Source of the DNA: Flavobacteriia bacterium
GTDB taxonomy: Bacteria; Bacteroidota; Bacteroidia; Flavobacteriales_D; Crocinitomicaceae
Reading direction: 5' to 3'
Length of the DNA: 64,000 nt
NCBI GenBank assembly: GCA_009924735.1
Contig: RFQZ01000003.1
Coordinates: 62,001 to 126,000, forward strand
The translations under genes and the position numbers were made by a program. The notes beneath the pieces are model-generated. The model was not told the origin of the DNA. It saw nothing but the letters and a program-made list of their open reading frames with translations, and did no database searches. Positions within the stretch are counted from its first letter, which is position 1. Every line of letters begins with the position of its first letter. Positions 44,153 to 52,669 of this stretch are shown here, in pieces.

Positions 44153-45629
44153 TGTTTTCAAGAAAAACAGATTGTTGGTCCATCATTTCGAATTCTTGTC
44201 CAGCTAATCCGTTAAAAAGGATTTTATTGGTTTTATCCTTTCCTACAAAGGTATGGTTTGCATACAGGCAATAGTCATAATTGTAATTAATTTCACAAAA
44301 GGGCATTTTTTCTTTTCGGGTGAACCCGGTGCCTGGAAGTATCAAAAACACCCAATTTCGCCTTGTTTGGATGGATGTTGTCTCTGACCGTTTTACCAAC
44401 CAACTGCACACTTCCTTTCCTTTTTTATTTTCAAAACCAATCACCAACACGTCATATCCAGAGGCATTGTTAAACTGAAGACTTGGAAGCGTTTTATCGT
44501 TACTAAACCGCTTTGTATTTAGCAAGGTGCGTTCGGATTTTGCTTCTTTGGATTTTTGTGTTGTCTGCAGGTAATAATCATTCAAGCCCAATAATAGGTT
44601 TTGATATAGGCTTTCTGCTTTCTCATTGACAAATGCATTTCTCACGCTTACGTTTATCCCCGAATTATCAAATCCTAACGTATCTTCATCCATAGGTCTC
44701 GTTTCAGATTGGGAGTGCACCAAAGAATCCACACGAAACCTCTCCGCTAAACTGAAGTATTTCAAGGATGATGCATTGGTGTTATCGGGGGTTTCTAAGT
44801 CATCTTGCCACTTGGTAAAAAGCACCGTTATTAAACCTCCGACGACAAGAAAAATGAGCAACACCCGGGCATAAAACTTCGTTTTTCGAGAAATCCCTTT
44901 TTTTTGTTGAGCCTTAACTTGTACCCCTTTGAAACGATGAATTGCCTTATCCAAAGATGCCTTCAGAATTTGATTTAACTCAATTTTTGAGAGCTGTTGG
45001 AAAGCAAAGTGTGCCGTATTGGACGTGCATTTAGGGTCGGCCAACAATGTTAATGCGGCTTCTACCCATTGTGCCTTTACGCGTTCACTTCCTTGTGACA
45101 AGGAAATAAACAATTCTACTTTTTCATCACTCAAAAAATATGAAACAGCCCGGTTAAATTCTTTTGCATCGGAAATGCCTTTACATTTCGACCCTTCCAA
45201 TTCCAGTTGGATTCTCAAATGGGTTTGTAAATTTTGTTCTACTTGAAATCGTTTTTCATCGGTTAGCACTTGTAGAAATTTCAGGTAATCTTTAAATTCT
45301 TTACCGATAGTTGCCTCCCCTTGAAAAACAGGGAAGAAAAGACCGATATACTGTTGAAAATTGGGGTATAAGATGTGTTTTTGTATGTTTCCAAACCCAA
45401 CATAAGGTTGTTGAATTTCCCCGAAAAGCAAGAAGTCTCTTAACACTGGATTGCTTTCAATCCAACCATTAAAAACCATGGTTTCATTGGTTTGGATTGC
45501 TAAAAATTGATGGAGTAAAGCGCTGTTCTCTTCCTTTCCATTCGCATGTTTCTGGCGCAACATGTCAAAGGTGGTCTCCCCTTTAAGGTAGGATTCAATT
45601 GTATCGTTTGGAATCGAAAAATAATTCAT
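44145..45629 (-). CDS. Unknown single-pass membrane protein (494 aa)
   Basis: A 494-residue protein that I do not recognise. The N-terminal half (about 1-245) is soluble and mostly helical. A basic stretch (KAQQKKGISRKTKF) leads into one membrane helix (VLLIFLVVGGLITVLF, about 252-270), then an extended C-terminal region with a late beta-rich domain (YDVLVIGFENKKGKEVCSWL). The first half with no signal peptide implies a cytoplasmic N-terminus and periplasmic C-terminus, a layout seen in signalling anchors. It heads the rsmA operon. TAATTTTG ends 3 bases before its ATG; a TTG at 45635 is also in frame. Confidence 0.6.
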   Translation of the reverse strand: MNYFSIPNDTIESYLKGETTFDMLRQKHANGKEENSALLHQFLAIQTNETMVFNGWIESNPVLRDFLLFGEIQQPYVGFGNIQKHILYPNFQQYIGLFFPVFQGEATIGKEFKDYLKFLQVLTDEKRFQVEQNLQTHLRIQLELEGSKCKGISDAKEFNRAVSYFLSDEKVELFISLSQGSERVKAQWVEAALTLLADPKCTSNTAHFAFQQLSKIELNQILKASLDKAIHRFKGVQVKAQQKKGISRKTKFYARVLLIFLVVGGLITVLFTKWQDDLETPDNTNASSLKYFSLAERFRVDSLVHSQSETRPMDEDTLGFDNSGINVSVRNAFVNEKAESLYQNLLLGLNDYYLQTTQKSKEAKSERTLLNTKRFSNDKTLPSLQFNNASGYDVLVIGFENKKGKEVCSWLVKRSETTSIQTRRNWVFLILPGTGFTRKEKMPFCEINYNYDYCLYANHTFVGKDKTNKILFNGLAGQEFEMMDQQSVFLENNE

Positions 45630-45632
45630 ATC

Positions 45633-45640
45633 CAAAATTA
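45633..45640 (-). promoter_or_regulatory. Candidate -7 box of the rsmA operon
   Basis: TAATTTTG on the minus strand, 3 bases before the ATG at 45629. There is no TTG at the usual distance. It forms half of a divergent promoter region with the neighbouring T9SS gene. Confidence 0.35.
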
Positions 45641-45645
45641 GTGAT

Positions 45646-45674
45646 TTTGAAACGGTATGTTTTATATATCTTTG
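45646..45674 (+). promoter_or_regulatory. Promoter of the first T9SS cargo gene
   Basis: TTTG (45646-45649), 17 bases, TATCTTTG (45667-45674), 23 bases before the ATG. The second T9SS cargo gene at 49.7 kb has the same TATCTTTG. Confidence 0.65.
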
Positions 45675-45697
45675 ATAACAATTTTAAAACTAATCTT

Positions 45698-46453
45698 ATG
45701 AAAAAACTTTTACTTTCTATGCTTTTCGCTGGTGTAACAGGTGCTTTTGCCCTTGCACAATCATGCACACCCGGTGCAAACTTTGTGGATTCCGTATATG
45801 GTGTTTGGCCTGATACCATCCAAAACCTGCCTTCTGCAGCCACAAATACTGCGTATTCCACAGACTTGAACTTCAAAGTACCAGCAACGGTTACAGCAGG
45901 ATTGGATCCATCGGGACAATTTGTTGGATCCCCTATCCAAAGCTTCACTGTAACAGGTGTTCAAGGTCTTCCTGCAGGTTATAATTTTGCATGTAACATT
46001 GGAAATTGTACGTATGCTGGTGGCGCAAATGGATGTGCAAACATTTATGGGACTACTGCTACAGCCGGAACTTATCCAGCAACCATTAATGTGGATGCCA
46101 CGGTATTGGTTACCATCATCCCTGGATTGCCACCAACACCTGTAACTCAATCTGTTTCCTTCTCAGGATATAAAATCATCGTTGGAAATGCAGGAATCAT
46201 CACCGGTGTTGTGTCTCCTTTGTCTCTGTATCCAAACCCAACAACGGGCACGTTGAATGTAACAGGAATCTCTTCAGAAATGAATGCTGAAAACATTACC
46301 ATTACCAACGTAAACGGTCAAGTATTAAGTGCAATGAACGTAGAAGGAAAAAATGCAATTACAATGAACTTGGACTTCTTAAAAGAGGGGATTTATTTTG
46401 CAAACTTATCTACTGTAGACGGAGTTAAATCCGTTCGTTTTGTGAAACAATAA
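45698..46453 (+). CDS. Secreted protein with T9SS type A sorting domain
   Basis: A 251-residue exported protein; the start is at 45698 (MKKLLLSMLFAGVTG) with a signal peptide ending ALAQ. The middle is a short beta-rich domain with cysteines (CNIGNCTYAGGANGC) that I cannot assign. The C-terminus LYPNPTTGTLNVTG to SVRFVKQ is a type A sorting domain for T9SS export. An upstream extension would cover the promoter. It ends with a strong terminator. Confidence 0.8.
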   Translation: MKKLLLSMLFAGVTGAFALAQSCTPGANFVDSVYGVWPDTIQNLPSAATNTAYSTDLNFKVPATVTAGLDPSGQFVGSPIQSFTVTGVQGLPAGYNFACNIGNCTYAGGANGCANIYGTTATAGTYPATINVDATVLVTIIPGLPPTPVTQSVSFSGYKIIVGNAGIITGVVSPLSLYPNPTTGTLNVTGISSEMNAENITITNVNGQVLSAMNVEGKNAITMNLDFLKEGIYFANLSTVDGVKSVRFVKQ

Positions 46454-46473
46454 TTTACAATTGGAATTTTGTT

Positions 46474-46497
46474 AAAGGGGCTTAGGCCCCTTTTTTT
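46474..46497 (+). terminator. Terminator of the first T9SS cargo gene
   Basis: GGGGC-TTAG-GCCCC with flanking A/T pairs, then seven T residues. The same 22 bases occur in the terminator of the TPR gene on the opposite strand near 2.5 kb. Confidence 0.85.
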
Positions 46498-47422
46498 ATT
46501 GTATGTCTTGTTCAATTACTTGATAAATTTCCCATGTGACTTTATCGTAGACATAGATTAACAATCTCATGTTAGCAGCATTGAAACTCCCATCCAATTG
46601 ATTTGGAACCACAAAACTGTAATTCACATAATATTTTCCGTTGACCATCTCTGCGTTGGTAAGGGTTTTGCCAAATGGTGTTGCGTTTAAATTCCCACGG
46701 TGTATGTCTCTGTGAACGTAACTTGAATTGTGTGAGTTGTCGCTCATTTTTTGATCCCCAACCAATGAATCCTCAAGAAGGTACACGACAACACCGAGCC
46801 CATTGTTAAGGTTTTGGTCTACCTTTTCAACTTCAACATGCAAGTATGCCCCTTTGGTGCTTGGGTAATAATTTAACTGGGATTGAAGGTTTACTTTCAA
46901 TTGATTCTGCGTGATGAGGTCATTTACCATGTTCGCCCAGAGGTTGGGGCTTTGAAAAATCACTCCATTGCTTACCCTGCTTACGGTTCCCCTAGGATTA
47001 CCTGTGAATCCTCCGTCGTTGGTGCCAAAATAAGACCCTATTGACAATCCATCGGAATTGGTAAAATCCAAAGGATATTCCGGTAGTGAAACCGACTGAA
47101 AATCACCAATACCCGTTGGGCAAGCATGAATAGAAACGGGGAAAACACGGGTTGGATTAGCCTCGTGAAGCGCATGGGCCAAGTCTGCTGCGGCTGGACA
47201 ATAAATGCATTTGTGGCCTGTAAAATCCTCGATGATAACATTTCTGTTTACGTTGGTATTGGGGCTAAAGACAGGCCATTCGTTGGCGACATAATCACTC
47301 CAATTACCGGGGTATAAACTCGTGTCCAAATCATTGGTTGATGCCGCCGGATATGGGTTTTGCACATGGTCACATGAGGCAAAAAACAAGGCACTAAGAC
47401 AAATAAAAATTATGTGTTTCAT
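46496..47422 (-). CDS. Omp28-related outer-membrane lipoprotein
   Basis: A 308-residue lipoprotein starting at 47422 (MKHIIFICLS), lipobox FFASC (Cys17). The first domain has VIIEDFTGHKCIYCPAAADLAHAL, a thioredoxin-like fold with CxxC (Cys72, Cys75) typical of Omp28 family members, followed by a beta domain. Omp28 was described as a surface antigen of Porphyromonas. It follows DUF6029 by 2 bases and is the last gene of the tlpA operon. Confidence 0.85.
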   Translation of the reverse strand: MKHIIFICLSALFFASCDHVQNPYPAASTNDLDTSLYPGNWSDYVANEWPVFSPNTNVNRNVIIEDFTGHKCIYCPAAADLAHALHEANPTRVFPVSIHACPTGIGDFQSVSLPEYPLDFTNSDGLSIGSYFGTNDGGFTGNPRGTVSRVSNGVIFQSPNLWANMVNDLITQNQLKVNLQSQLNYYPSTKGAYLHVEVEKVDQNLNNGLGVVVYLLEDSLVGDQKMSDNSHNSSYVHRDIHRGNLNATPFGKTLTNAEMVNGKYYVNYSFVVPNQLDGSFNAANMRLLIYVYDKVTWEIYQVIEQDIQ

Positions 47423-47424
47423 CG

Positions 47425-49134
47425 TTAAAAACTTTGGGTAAAACTTACTGAAAGACCATTGTTTGCTGGAACAAATCGACAAACCCCTCCCACACAAAAT
47501 AAACCTGCTCTTTGTCTTCCATAGGAAAGCATAATTCTGGTTGATTCGTGGATGTATCCGCAGGTAATATTTGGATAGTGAACCTTTTTCAAAGGATCCG
47601 GGTTGCCATAGTTGTATTGGTTAATAAAGCTAATAAAATAACTTGGCGAAATGGTATACTCCAGCAACAAGGTGGCCCAATTTCCTTTGTCGTTGATTTG
47701 ACCATTGACTTTTCGAACAAACATTCCTTGAAATTCTGCACGAATGTTGTGTTTTGGGTTGATTTTATACGAGCCTTCAACCACCCCAATGTGGGAAGAG
47801 ATAATTCCTGTTGCGTCATTGGAAACCTTCGCGACGTCATTGTTGATGTTGATGTTATAATAGCTAAAAATCAAAAGTAATTTTTTGTTTACCCTCTTGG
47901 TTACATTCACGTTGATGTCTCGCCAATAAAGGCTATCGCTTTTGTCAAAGGGTTTGCAAACATAAGTTACACCCGTTGAATCTAAGGGATTATAATTACT
48001 TCCACTTTTAATGGGTCTATACGTTGTTGATGCATTCAGCCCAAGGGTTGTTCCATATTTTCCACCCAACGTAGAGCCTTTTTTAAAGGTGTATAAAAAA
48101 TCTGTTTGATAAGCTACTTCCCCTAAAGGTTGAGTCGCATAAGGATAGAGCGTGGCTACGAGGTTGTAGGTGTGTGTTTTGTTTAATGAGGGAAGATAAT
48201 TGATAAAAACATCTTGAAGGTCTTTGTTACGATCAGATCGAAAACTCATGTTGTCCACTGATTTTGCAGAAAATGAGAAACCGATTCCTTTTTTCGAATA
48301 GCCAAAATTTACAACCGCAGCATGACCATAATTAAAGATCATTCCATTATCCAATGAGGGGTCCTGTTCTTTTTGGACATACTCGCCTTCCAACCGAACG
48401 TTTTTATATTGTAATTTCATTCGCCCACCATACAGCCCAACGTTTTCAGGAAGAATGAGTTGATCGTCATCGTCCGCTTGGTATTTACTTACAAAACTCC
48501 CTCCAAGGGTTATGTCTAAAGGAAATTCGTTTAACTTATCGAAACATTCATTGAGGTGAACCTCTCCATCAAGCCCTCGGACAAGACCCTGTCCTTTTAC
48601 GACCGAACCGGAAACAAATGTGAGGCGTTGGCTCCCGTAAACGGCTTTAAATTGTAACCCTTTTCTCGGCTTGATAACAATTCTTAGTCCATCAAGGGTG
48701 TTGTCATAACCTAGGGCGCGATCCTCATAAAACCTTAGGGCCAATCCACTTCCGAATTGTTCGTAGCAATTTCCCAAAGTAACTTCAACGAAGTCGTTTC
48801 CATAGCCAACATATCGCATTCCCAATCCTGTACCGTCAAAGCGATTTGGATATCCTTGAATGCGTGGCAAATAGCTTTCCATGCGCATTCCCGCTTTAAA
48901 GCCCTTGTTGGTATAAAAAACATTCATGAAGGAATTCATTAGCCCTTTTGAAGCCGGTTGAACTGCGTTGATCACCGAATCGGAATTCAAATATTGAAAG
49001 GTGCTCTCAATGTTCCCGGTAAAATTACCTTGACCTAAAAATGGAAAGCTTGTAAAACATAGGAGGATAATGGCCCAAAAAGGCTTCCTATTTATTGGAT
49101 AACTTTTTAATTTCTTCGAATAATTTTTCTTCAT
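47425..49134 (-). CDS. DUF6029 family outer-membrane barrel-like protein
   Basis: About 569 residues, starting at 49134 (MKKNYSKKLKSYP) and overlapping tlpA by 47 bases, with a late signal peptide (ALL-type stretch near 22-36, ending FLGQG). The body has many antiparallel strands, e.g. GLGMRYVGYGNDFVEVTLGN and GYIHESTRIMLSYGRQRAG, ending LSVSFTQSF with the aromatic C-terminus of a barrel. The family is DUF6029, of unknown function and found with TlpA-like and Omp28 proteins. Confidence 0.8.
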   Translation of the reverse strand: MKKNYSKKLKSYPINRKPFWAIILLCFTSFPFLGQGNFTGNIESTFQYLNSDSVINAVQPASKGLMNSFMNVFYTNKGFKAGMRMESYLPRIQGYPNRFDGTGLGMRYVGYGNDFVEVTLGNCYEQFGSGLALRFYEDRALGYDNTLDGLRIVIKPRKGLQFKAVYGSQRLTFVSGSVVKGQGLVRGLDGEVHLNECFDKLNEFPLDITLGGSFVSKYQADDDDQLILPENVGLYGGRMKLQYKNVRLEGEYVQKEQDPSLDNGMIFNYGHAAVVNFGYSKKGIGFSFSAKSVDNMSFRSDRNKDLQDVFINYLPSLNKTHTYNLVATLYPYATQPLGEVAYQTDFLYTFKKGSTLGGKYGTTLGLNASTTYRPIKSGSNYNPLDSTGVTYVCKPFDKSDSLYWRDINVNVTKRVNKKLLLIFSYYNININNDVAKVSNDATGIISSHIGVVEGSYKINPKHNIRAEFQGMFVRKVNGQINDKGNWATLLLEYTISPSYFISFINQYNYGNPDPLKKVHYPNITCGYIHESTRIMLSYGRQRAGLFCVGGVCRFVPANNGLSVSFTQSF

Positions 49135-49600
49135 CTCCAGGTACATAGTTGTTGTGAGTGTATACGATGTTTCCCTCTTTGTCTAGTAAAAAGGTGTGAG
49201 GAACGTTGTTTACCCCCATGTTTCTTTTAAAATCGCTGTTTGGATCAAGTAAAACAAGATAGTCCCATGCTTTCCCATTTGCGTATGTTATTACATCTCT
49301 CTTGGTTTTTTCATCGTCTATGGATACAGCAACAACGGTTACGCCCGTCTCTTCTTGCCAAGTTTCATACACATCGTGAATGGCCATTAATTCTTTTTTA
49401 CAGGGCGCGCACCAAGTTGCCCAGAAACTAATTACAACGGGCCCTGTAAAACCTAAAGAGGCAGTATTATGTGTTTTACCATTGATGTCTTTTAGCTGAA
49501 CCGATGGTACCTTTCGGGCGTCTATGGAATCTTTTTTAATTTGGCTTAACATCAAATTACTTATGCCAAGGAATAGTAGTAGGGTACAATAATTTTTCAT
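49088..49600 (-). CDS. TlpA-like thiol-disulfide oxidoreductase
   Basis: A 170-residue exported thioredoxin-fold protein (signal peptide 1-19). The active site is WATWCAPCKKE (Cys64, Cys67) and VPHTFLLDKEGNIVY holds the cis-proline loop. It reduces or maintains disulfides in the periplasm. It is first of the operon with DUF6029 and Omp28, which itself has a CxxC. Confidence 0.9.
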   Translation of the reverse strand: MKNYCTLLLFLGISNLMLSQIKKDSIDARKVPSVQLKDINGKTHNTASLGFTGPVVISFWATWCAPCKKELMAIHDVYETWQEETGVTVVAVSIDDEKTKRDVITYANGKAWDYLVLLDPNSDFKRNMGVNNVPHTFLLDKEGNIVYTHNNYVPGDEEKLFEEIKKLSNK

Positions 49601-49642
49601 AAAATTCTTTTTCTAAAACACGTAGCAAAAACGTTGCCGAAT

Positions 49643-49673
49643 CAAAAGTACACTTTCCTTGTTTAAAATTCAA
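49643..49673 (-). promoter_or_regulatory. Promoter of the tlpA-DUF6029-omp28 operon
   Basis: TTG (49671-49673), 20 bases, TACTTTTG (49643-49650) on the minus strand, 42 bases before the tlpA ATG. It overlaps nothing coding and runs divergent from the next promoter. Confidence 0.6.
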
Positions 49674-49682
49674 TTTCACCTG

Positions 49683-49713
49683 TTTGGAAAAACCATTTTT
49701 TCATTTATCTTTG
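49683..49713 (+). promoter_or_regulatory. Promoter of the second T9SS cargo gene
   Basis: TTTG (49683-49686), 19 bases, TATCTTTG (49706-49713), 23 bases before the ATG. This is among the cleanest -33/-7 pairs in the window. Confidence 0.7.
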
Positions 49714-49736
49714 ATAGCACTCGCAATAAAAACACA

Positions 49737-50501
49737 ATGACTAAAATTTTTACTCTTTTCATTCTAACGTTGTTTCTTCAATTTGGAGCTTGGGCTCAAG
49801 ACAACATCGTTATTAACTATGACGGACAAGCTACAGATTTATCCTCTGGTTTGTTAACCTATTCAACGATTGCGCCATCAGCAGCGGTATTTGATATTCC
49901 TTTTGATGTTTACAACAACACGGCCAACAGTCAAAAATGGAGAATCACACGCGTTCAATTGAACGTGCCTGCAGGTTGGCAAGATGGTTTATGTTGGGGT
50001 CATTCGACAGATCCTTTCGGTGGAACTTGTTACTCAAGTACTCAAATGAATACGAATCCTTGGACAACCCCTGGGGGTGCGGCAGTGTTATTTGATCTTT
50101 TACCAGGAGAACATGGCAAAATGAAGGCTGGCATTGACCCTGCAGACGGGGTGTATGGAACGGCCCATTACAGGTATTATATTACTTCTGCTTCCGGGAC
50201 CAATTTCCTTGATTCAGTGGACGTGATCGTTGATTACGTAGCAGACATCAAACCTGTAAAAGACATACTAACAGTTACATTGGTTCCAAATCCCGCGTCG
50301 GATTATATAAACATCTCCGCTTCAGGGACAGAAACCTTACAGTTTAAAATGGTAGATGCATTGGGTAATGTTATTTTACGAGATCAAGTAAATTCTTCAA
50401 AGAAAATTAACACGTCTGAATTTAGAAGTGGGGTTTATTTCCTTACTTTTGAGAGCCCAACAACCCGGCCGTTTACCAGAAAGGTAATCATTAGACATTA
50501 A
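49737..50501 (+). CDS. Secreted protein with T9SS type A sorting domain (254 aa)
   Basis: A 254-residue exported protein; the start is at 49737 (MTKIFTLFILTL) with a signal peptide ending AWAQ. The middle, including GWQDGLCWGHSTDPFGGTCY and LLPGEHGKMKAGIDP, is unassigned and holds two cysteine-containing loops. The C-terminus LVPNPASDYINIS to RKVIIRH is a T9SS type A sorting domain. RNase R starts 17 bases downstream and is probably co-transcribed to some extent. Confidence 0.8.
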   Translation: MTKIFTLFILTLFLQFGAWAQDNIVINYDGQATDLSSGLLTYSTIAPSAAVFDIPFDVYNNTANSQKWRITRVQLNVPAGWQDGLCWGHSTDPFGGTCYSSTQMNTNPWTTPGGAAVLFDLLPGEHGKMKAGIDPADGVYGTAHYRYYITSASGTNFLDSVDVIVDYVADIKPVKDILTVTLVPNPASDYINISASGTETLQFKMVDALGNVILRDQVNSSKKINTSEFRSGVYFLTFESPTTRPFTRKVIIRH

Positions 50502-50518
50502 GGTTGGGCATAATCAAA

Positions 50519-52669
50519 ATGCCAAAAAACAAAAGTTATCCGTCAAATAAAAAACAAGAACCTTCTGTAAGCCGCGGCATACGTTCTCTTGTGGTTTCAG
50601 TTTTCGAAAAAAATCCCGACGCTGTTCTCACCCACAAGCAAATATGCGCCCTCATTTCAGCGAACCAACCTAACCAAAGGCAACAAACGTATGATGCGTT
50701 GGTTTTCTTGTCACAAAAAGGGCAATTGGTTCAAGTAAACCAACACACTTTCAAATCTGCCGGTGAAGAATCATTGTTAGAGGGCACCCTAGAAATTACC
50801 CAGCGAGGATTTGGATTTGTAAACACCCCTTCCTTAGAAGATGATGTTTTTATCGCAGCCTCAAACATCGGTTCTGCCCTGAACGGTGACAAAGTAAAAT
50901 TCCGAGTTTTGGCCGGTAGAAAGGGTAAAAAAGAAGGTGTTATTATTTCTGTAATTGAGCGGTCAAGGGTACAATTTGCGGGTACCCTAAAAATAAAAAA
51001 CAACCAAGCCATTTTATATCCTGACAACCAAAAATCTGGGGTTCCTATACAAATTGTGGAAAACAAGTTAAACGGCGGGGAAAATGGAATGAAAGCCATT
51101 GTAAAAGTAACTGTTTGGCCAAAATCGAACGAAATGCCCTTTGGAGAAGTCGTGGCATTGTTAGGTTTTCCTGGAACCAACGATTCTGAAATGATTTCCA
51201 TTTTGGTTAACCAGGGATTTGATCCGTTTTTTCCACAGGCGGTAATGGAAGAAGCGGAATCTATTTCAGATACATTTCCAGCGGATGAAATTGCAAGGCG
51301 ACGAGATTTTCGAAAAATCCTCACTTTTACGATAGACCCTGTTGATGCAAAAGATTTTGACGATGCGATTTCCTACCAAAAGTTAGAAAATGGAAACCTA
51401 GAGATTGGCGTACACATTGCAGATGTGGGTCATTATGTTAGGGAAAATTCGTTGTTAGATAAAGAGGCTTACAAACGTTCTAATTCGGTTTATTTGGTTG
51501 ACCGAGTAATGCCCATGTTGCCAGAACAACTTTCAAATGTTTTGTGTTCACTTAGACCCAATGAGGATAAGTTTACTTTTTCCGCTGTTTTTGAACTTAG
51601 CCAAGACGGAACCATTGTAAATGAATGGTTTGGTAAAACGATTATCCACTCCATACGAAGATATGCCTACGAAGAGGTTCAGGAGATATTAGAAGGTAAA
51701 GAAGGAGATTATGACGTCATTCTTCGAGAGGTAGACAAAATGGCTAAAAACCTTAGAAATGAGCGCTTCAAGTCAGGGGCACTGAATATTATATCAGAAG
51801 AGCTTCGCTTTCAGTTAAACGAAAAAGGAGAGCCTGTAGCAACGGTGGTTAAAACCTCCAAAGACGCGCACAAACTTATTGAAGAATACATGTTGTTGGC
51901 GAATCGCCGGGTAGCAAAGTTTTTGAATCCCAATGAAAAAGCGGGCGACCAACACCGCAGTATATACAGGGTTCATGATGAGCCAGATGCAGAAAAACTT
52001 GCCTTGTTACACCTGTTTTGCGAAAAATTCAAATTGGAGTTAAAAATTGAAAAAGCGCACAACGCTTCCAAGGCGATTAACACGCTTTTAAGCAACATTG
52101 TGCATGAGAATTATTTTCCTTTGATACAAAGTATGGTGATCCGTTCCATGGCCAAAGCAACCTACAGCACGGACAACCTTGGGCACTATGGTTTGGCCTT
52201 TAAGGAATATACCCACTTTACCTCTCCTATACGGCGTTATGCAGATTTGATCGTTCATCGTTTGATGGAGGAAAAAATTAACACGAATAAAATACGGTTA
52301 CGCAATGAGCTTCCTGACTTCTGTAAGCACATTTCCATTAATGAGCGCAAGGCCACCGAGGCAGAACGCGAGTCTACTAAGTATTTTCAAACCTTGCTTT
52401 TATTGGATCACATCGGTGAAACATTTGAGGGCATCATTTCAGGTTTTTCTGAGCACGGAATGTTTGTGAAATTGGTAGAAAATCATTGCGAGGGTATGGT
52501 TTCTTTTCAGAACATTCGATCAGACCGGTTTTATTTTGATGCAGAAAAATATGTGGTGACGGGATCTAGATCTGGAAAAACCTTCAACTTAGGTGATGTC
52601 ATTGAAGTCATCGTAGATGAGGTCAGTCCACGTAAACGACAAATCGATTTGAAATTGAATGAAGGTTAA
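50519..52669 (+). CDS. rnr: Ribonuclease R
   Basis: A 3'-5' exoribonuclease that degrades structured RNA. The ATG at 50519 (MPKNKSYPSNKK) is preferred over an upstream TTG at 50504; 716 residues. An N-terminal winged-helix region and cold-shock domains precede the RNB catalytic domain (TIDPVDAKDFDDAIS with metal aspartates, HYGLAFKEYTHFTSPIRRYADL), and an S1 domain ends the protein (EGIISGFSEHGMFVKL). Its stop codon overlaps the convergent YwqK gene in a shared TTAA. Confidence 0.96.
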   Translation: MPKNKSYPSNKKQEPSVSRGIRSLVVSVFEKNPDAVLTHKQICALISANQPNQRQQTYDALVFLSQKGQLVQVNQHTFKSAGEESLLEGTLEITQRGFGFVNTPSLEDDVFIAASNIGSALNGDKVKFRVLAGRKGKKEGVIISVIERSRVQFAGTLKIKNNQAILYPDNQKSGVPIQIVENKLNGGENGMKAIVKVTVWPKSNEMPFGEVVALLGFPGTNDSEMISILVNQGFDPFFPQAVMEEAESISDTFPADEIARRRDFRKILTFTIDPVDAKDFDDAISYQKLENGNLEIGVHIADVGHYVRENSLLDKEAYKRSNSVYLVDRVMPMLPEQLSNVLCSLRPNEDKFTFSAVFELSQDGTIVNEWFGKTIIHSIRRYAYEEVQEILEGKEGDYDVILREVDKMAKNLRNERFKSGALNIISEELRFQLNEKGEPVATVVKTSKDAHKLIEEYMLLANRRVAKFLNPNEKAGDQHRSIYRVHDEPDAEKLALLHLFCEKFKLELKIEKAHNASKAINTLLSNIVHENYFPLIQSMVIRSMAKATYSTDNLGHYGLAFKEYTHFTSPIRRYADLIVHRLMEEKINTNKIRLRNELPDFCKHISINERKATEAERESTKYFQTLLLLDHIGETFEGIISGFSEHGMFVKLVENHCEGMVSFQNIRSDRFYFDAEKYVVTGSRSGKTFNLGDVIEVIVDEVSPRKRQIDLKLNEG

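Noticed and set aside
45761-46150. Minus-strand open frame of 129 residues rich in cysteine
   Set aside because: It is the opposite strand of the first T9SS cargo gene; no independent promoter or family match.
50731-51324. Minus-strand open frame of 197 residues
   Set aside because: It is antisense to RNase R over its well-conserved part. Its residues follow from the codon use of rnr.
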